Positions 26,236 through 27,607 of a stretch of 27,607 nt of DNA are shown here, one piece after another; the stretch's first letter is position 1; each line of letters opens with the position of its first letter. Below the pieces are notes generated by a model that saw nothing but the letters and a program-made list of their open reading frames with translations, was not told where the DNA came from and made no database searches. Origin of the DNA: an uncultured Clostridia bacterium (GTDB lineage Bacteria; Bacillota; Clostridia; Christensenellales; Borkfalkiaceae); contig CAKQKI010000016.1 in assembly GCA_934248055.1 (NCBI GenBank), forward strand, positions 1 through 27,607, in the 5' to 3' direction. The position numbers and the translations under genes are program-made.

Positions 26236-27516
26236 ATGGTTTATACAGTTGCGATTATAGGGTGCGGCTCTCGCGGACACGACGCTTACGGCGTACCCAT
26301 GCATAAGAAGAAGGAGCAATTTAAGATTGTTTCCGTTTGCGATACTAACGAAATTATGCTTTCACACGCAAAGAACGATTTTGAAATATCCGACGAAAAC
26401 GCTTTTTTTTCCGACGAACAATTTTTGGAAAAGAAAAGGGCGGATATTCTGGTTATAGCGACGCCTGATCGCGATCACGTCCGGATTGCCGTCCGCGCGT
26501 TGGAATTAGGGTATCATTTGCTGTTGGAAAAGCCGATTACGGGCTCTGAAGAACAATTAAAAGAATTGTTGGAAGCGCAAAAAAAATACGACAGAAGGGT
26601 TATCGTTTGCCATGTGTTGCGGTATGCTCCCGCTTTTATGATGGTAAAAGATATTTTAGACGAAGGGAAAATCGGAAAGCTCGTCTGCATCGACGCGTTA
26701 GAGCAGGTGGCGTTCTGGCATCAGGCGCATAGTTTCGTCCGCGGAAATTGGAGAAACAGCGACCTGTCTTCTCCAATGATATTGCAAAAATGTTGTCACG
26801 ACCTCGATTTGTTGCAATATTATGCGAATTCCGAATGCGATACGGTATATTCGGTCGGAGACTTGCAGTTTTTTAACCGCGACAATCAGCCAGAAGGGGC
26901 GGCGGATCGCTGCGCCGATTGTAAATTTATAAAAACTTGTCCGTATAGCGCGGAAAATATTTACGTCGGCAGATGGGATAGAGCAAACAGAAGGACGGAG
27001 TGGCCTTATAACGTTGTAGACACTACCAGACCGATTACCGAAGAGTCGTTGAGAAAGGCTTATCGGGAAGGACCGTACGGAAGATGCGTTTTCGCTTGCG
27101 ACAATAACGTAGTGGATCACCAAATGGTTTGCATGCGTTTTAAAAACAACGTCAAAGCATCGTTGACGATGACTGGTTTTACGGATAAAAGCGGAAGAAT
27201 CATGACCTTCCACGGCACGTTAGGCGAGATAGAACTTAACGAAAATCTTGGCACTTTAAGGCTCGCCGTTTACGGTAAACAAGCGGAGTATTTTAAAATA
27301 TCGGAGATAATCAACGCAAAGGTAAAAGACGCATTCGGACACGGCGGCGGCGACCAAAGTATGCTGGATACCTTATACGGCGCCGTGGCGGGAACGGCGG
27401 ATTCCCGTACGGGGTTAAAAGAGTCTGCGGAAAGCCATTTGATGGCTATAACCGCAGAGAAGTCAAGACTTAGCGGAAACGTCGAAAAGGTTCATCACCT
27501 GGGAGAAGAAAAGTGA
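26236..27516 (+). CDS. Gfo/Idh/MocA-family oxidoreductase with cysteine cluster
   Basis: The 426-residue protein has an N-terminal Rossmann fold (AIIGCGSRG), a DNHV-like turn (ATPDRDHVRIA), EKPIT with Lys99, and the C-terminal substrate motif CCHDLDLL with His188, typical of this NAD(P)-dependent sugar dehydrogenase family. Unusual are the cysteines C226-x2-C229-x5-C235 and C284-x3-C288 (YGRCVFACDN), which could bind a metal. Family members oxidise sugars or cyclitols; some (GH109) cleave glycosides by transient oxidation, so a glycosidase role is possible but unproven. AGGAG ribosome binding site; cytoplasmic. The next gene overlaps its stop codon (GTGA). Confidence 0.9.
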   Translation: MVYTVAIIGCGSRGHDAYGVPMHKKKEQFKIVSVCDTNEIMLSHAKNDFEISDENAFFSDEQFLEKKRADILVIATPDRDHVRIAVRALELGYHLLLEKPITGSEEQLKELLEAQKKYDRRVIVCHVLRYAPAFMMVKDILDEGKIGKLVCIDALEQVAFWHQAHSFVRGNWRNSDLSSPMILQKCCHDLDLLQYYANSECDTVYSVGDLQFFNRDNQPEGAADRCADCKFIKTCPYSAENIYVGRWDRANRRTEWPYNVVDTTRPITEESLRKAYREGPYGRCVFACDNNVVDHQMVCMRFKNNVKASLTMTGFTDKSGRIMTFHGTLGEIELNENLGTLRLAVYGKQAEYFKISEIINAKVKDAFGHGGGDQSMLDTLYGAVAGTADSRTGLKESAESHLMAITAEKSRLSGNVEKVHHLGEEK

Positions 27517-27607
27517 AGATTATAGAAAAAATAAAGGCAAAACAAGCAAATATCTGGGACGCGCCTCCCGTTACGATTGCGTTCTCGGGAGACAGCGTTA
27601 CGCAAGG
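27513..27607 (+). CDS. N-terminus of a second SGNH/GDSL hydrolase (3' truncated by window edge)
   Basis: A GTG at 27513 overlaps the preceding TGA by four bases (GTGA) after a GGGAG at 27501-27505. The frame stays open to the window end and encodes KIIEKIKAKQANIWDAPPV followed by IAFSGDSVTQG, the first catalytic block of SGNH hydrolases (Ser in GDS). Only 31 codons are visible, so the rest of the active site cannot be checked. It is probably another esterase of the same operon. Confidence 0.75.
   Translation, partial: MKIIEKIKAKQANIWDAPPVTIAFSGDSVTQ

Noticed and set aside
1..27607. CRISPR array, tRNA/rRNA, insertion sequence, prophage or attachment site
   Set aside because: No short regularly spaced repeats, cloverleaf-like sequences, transposase or integrase motifs were seen on either strand by eye.

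Overview
The window looks like part of a Gram-positive, low-to-moderate GC Firmicutes genome, probably a gut-type member of the Clostridia. The reasons are AAGGAG-type ribosome binding sites, two lipoprotein signals, an LplA/LplB/LplC-style sugar ABC importer with no SusC/SusD pair, and large secreted multi-domain proteins carrying the modules common in uncultured Christensenellales-like genomes. The taxonomic assignment is inference only. I saw no tRNA, rRNA, CRISPR array, insertion sequence or phage gene.

Layout. Positions 1-1090 are the 3' end of a large surface-protein gene that begins before the window. It is followed by an RBS-led 41-codon ORF (1111-1236) and a strong bidirectional terminator (1269-1310). 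An AraC-family regulator reads leftwards (2210-1320). A 185-bp divergent promoter region separates it from a long rightward gene cluster that runs from 2396 to the end of the window. No terminator is visible between its genes, and gaps are short or negative. No stretch longer than 300 bases lacks a gene.

The rightward cluster contains, in order: a 1370-residue membrane-anchored surface protein with three copies of one beta-rich module; a 598-residue solute-binding lipoprotein and two permeases, without an ATPase; a second secreted modular protein (989 residues); a DUF4838-type lipoprotein; and then a run of signal-less, presumably cytoplasmic enzymes. These are GH20, GH2, GH43 with a discoidin-like tail, an SGNH hydrolase fused to a GH110-like beta-helix, an alpha/beta hydrolase, GH35, a Gfo/Idh/MocA oxidoreductase with a cysteine cluster, and the start of another SGNH hydrolase.

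How the genes could work together (inference): the anchored and secreted modular proteins and the DUF4838 lipoprotein would capture or trim a glycan outside the cell. The ABC importer would bring in oligosaccharides using a shared ATPase encoded elsewhere. The cytoplasmic enzymes would then remove beta-galactose (GH2, GH35), N-acetylhexosamine (GH20), possibly alpha-galactose (GH110-like), a GH43-type residue, and ester groups (SGNH, alpha/beta hydrolase). The AraC regulator next to the promoter is the likely sugar-responsive switch. The enzyme mix suggests a galactose- and HexNAc-rich, possibly alpha-Gal-capped and acylated glycan such as a host-type glycan, but the sequence alone does not fix the substrate. 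The most unusual item is the SGNH/GH110-like fusion at 21380-23668.
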